The notes beneath the pieces were generated by a model. The model was not told where the DNA came from and did not search any database. It was given only the letters and a program-made list of their open reading frames with translations. The position numbers were made by a program, and so were the translations under genes. Shown one piece after another: positions 63,484 through 64,000 of a stretch of 64,000 bases of DNA. Numbering within the stretch: the first letter of the stretch is position 1; the number at the start of each line of letters is the position of its first letter. Origin of the DNA: Glandiceps talaboti (lineage: Eukaryota; Hemichordata; Enteropneusta; Spengelidae); assembly GCF_964340395.1 (NCBI RefSeq), contig NC_135566.1, forward strand, positions 9,930,001 through 9,994,000, written 5' to 3'.

Positions 63484-64000
63484 AAAGATGATGATGATAA
63501 AGATGTTGAGGAAGAGACAGGTAGCCAAGAAGAGGCAGCAATAAAGAGAAGCTCACCACAAGAAAGTAATTCTGAGGACAATGTCGTCTTCACAGATTCA
63601 CTTGGGAAACCAGAAGAACAAAACGGACAGGCTGCCAAAGAGATCAAATCAAATGATGATATTCTCAAGAAAAGACAAGCTGTCTGTGAAGAAAATGTGT
63701 CTGCTGACAGTTCCTCAGAAGATGATGATAGTGTTGTGCCAGACTCACATGAATCAAGCTCTGCATATGACACAGAGATCATCAAAAGACCAAAGAAACA
63801 AGTGTTGAAGACAGTAACCAAGAAGGCAGTAGAAGACGATGTCGTATCATATGATGCAAAAGATGAGGAGGAGGATGATGAATCTGCTGTTCAAGTACTT
63901 TCAAGTGATGAATCACCTGATATTTTTGTTAAATCTTCAAGTAAAACTCCCTCGCCGAAAAAAAGAAAGTCCACTGAAAGTGATGGTTTATCGAAATCTA
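52347..64000 (+). CDS. Unrecognised large gene, helical N-terminal part and Lys/acidic-rich C-terminal part (3' end missing)
   Basis: Thirteen coding exons are visible: 52347-52401, 52891-53017, 53943-54091, 55294-55367, 55799-55905, 57264-57336, 57970-58049, 58471-58620, 59355-59481, 59660-59824, 59940-60074, 60660-60761, and 61570 to the edge, in one frame with no stop (over 1258 codons). The start MSTKAKRFVKKLGSKLSEAG is basic. Residues about 20-415 look helical and globular, with LAELYEEEELCKEVLDILTI, LELEEAVLNFLRLVQFQDS and NRTVFTMMVCLMDSPQFA. From about residue 449 the protein is low-complexity Lys/Glu/Ser with KKKKDK-type clusters, a 68-residue repeat starting TARMST (codons at 62881 and 63085) followed by KKTPKKKK, and a 16-Asp run at 63436-63483. 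Nuclear location is likely from the basic clusters. Introns 1 and 3 are GC-AG. I could not assign a family. Confidence 0.85.
52402..52403 (+). other. GC splice donor, intron 1 of the unrecognised gene
   Basis: The exon ends GAAG and the intron begins GCAAGT, the consensus for GC-AG introns. Only this site gives the phase needed to enter exon 2 after TTTTTAG at 52890 (GCT GGA CAG). Neighbouring GT dinucleotides fail on phase. Confidence 0.85.
52581..52609 (+). pseudogene. Copy of the exon 2 acceptor edge within intron 1
   Basis: TATTTTTAAGCTGGACAGAC followed by ACTCAGTT closely repeats the real acceptor and exon start at 52881-52910 (TTATTTTTAGCTGGACAGAC, ACTAAGTT). It keeps an AG acceptor and pyrimidine-rich lead but diverges after about 30 bp. 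Confidence 0.7.
54092..54093 (+). other. Candidate second GC splice donor, intron 3
   Basis: Exon 3 ends AAGTTAG and the intron begins GCATGT. Exon 4 is open in the phase entered with one leftover base, and exon 5 fixes that phase. The nearby GT options at 54087 and 54096 give the wrong phase. Confidence 0.7.
54681..55022. mobile_element. Family A element, long composite copy in intron 3
   Basis: This is the best preserved copy. The hairpin termini GTTGTCCCCCAATATTTTTC (54882) and GAAAAATATTGGGGAATAAT (to 55022) are complementary, and so are the subterminal GAAAATACTTGTGACC and GGTCACTCGTGTTTTCC. The left 200 bp is shared with 36751 and 41412. Confidence 0.85.
57490..57630. repeat. Interspersed repeat, inverted partner of 44385-44520
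   Basis: It matches the reverse complement of 44385-44520 over about 135 bp, including CCTGGGTTCCCAAAC and the TATGGGGGAAACA block. It lies in intron 6 of the unrecognised gene. Confidence 0.75.
58300..58440. repeat. Tandem duplication just upstream of exon 8
   Basis: GATGCTATAGAC followed by GATTATGGTACATACAGAAA or AATTATGGTACATACAGAAA occurs twice about 76 bp apart, each ending in TTTGGTGTTATGGGTT. The second copy ends about 30 bp before the exon 8 acceptor. Confidence 0.85.
58680..59040. repeat. Minisatellite in intron 8 of the unrecognised gene
   Basis: Irregular units of 30-60 bp contain TTTTAGAAATCTGAAAGTGT and GTGTTGTGAGGTGA, at least seven copies with variable spacing. Non-coding. 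Confidence 0.85.
60775..60935 (+). repeat. Interspersed repeat, copy 2 (partner at 33350)
   Basis: Same-orientation match to 33350-33512 over about 160 bp. It starts 13 bp after the exon 12 donor, in intron 12 of the unrecognised gene. Confidence 0.75.
61110..61180. repeat. Short tandem repeat, 3 units of about 28 bp
   Basis: CAGGGGAGGGGTAGAA with ACAATTA/ACAATTT spacers repeats three times. Intronic. Confidence 0.85.

Overview
The window is animal nuclear DNA. It is AT-rich, with short GT-AG-spliced exons, kilobase introns, many (AC)n/(GT)n microsatellites, frequent ACATGTA palindromes and several families of short fold-back repeats. The presence of MKS1 (ciliary transition zone) and SETD1 with metazoan architecture points to a ciliated metazoan. 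Compact genes and the repeat content suggest a marine invertebrate (deuterostome or lophotrochozoan); the species cannot be named from sequence alone. No bacterial, organellar or viral gene block was seen. All gene models below were spliced by hand from both strands, with reading phase checked across every junction.

Layout, left to right. (1) 1-15315: mostly repeat-rich non-coding DNA holding two phase-matched coding exons of a minus-strand gene that continues past the left edge. Its first 70 residues weakly resemble the N-terminus of the NCoR/SMRT corepressors. (2) 17619-26163, plus: complete MKS1 (14 coding exons, 549 aa), divergent from gene 1. (3) 27948-32805, minus: complete RAD51D (9 coding exons, 313 aa), tail-to-tail with MKS1. 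(4) 36438-51554, minus: complete SETD1 (COMPASS H3K4 methyltransferase, 16 coding exons, 2062 aa). (5) 52347-64000, plus: the first 13 coding exons of a large unrecognised gene with a helical N-terminal part and a very Lys/Glu/Asp-rich C-terminal part, head-to-head with SETD1 across about 0.8 kb that holds a CRE palindrome and CCAAT boxes.

These are housekeeping-type genes for chromatin, DNA repair and cilia. They are not an operon and no shared pathway is implied. The most notable signals are in splicing and intron structure. SETD1 intron 12 has perfect hallmarks of a minor-spliceosome (U12) AT-AC intron, and a six-unit minisatellite inside it re-creates major-spliceosome donor-like sites. 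The unrecognised gene uses two GC-AG introns. In MKS1, RAD51D (twice) and the unrecognised gene, fragments of exons or exon edges are repeated in neighbouring introns. Five copies of one inverted-repeat element, a TTAA-flanked fold-back element, a cluster of near-perfect hairpins and a 98-bp tandem array with ten ATGCAAAT octamers complete the non-coding landscape.
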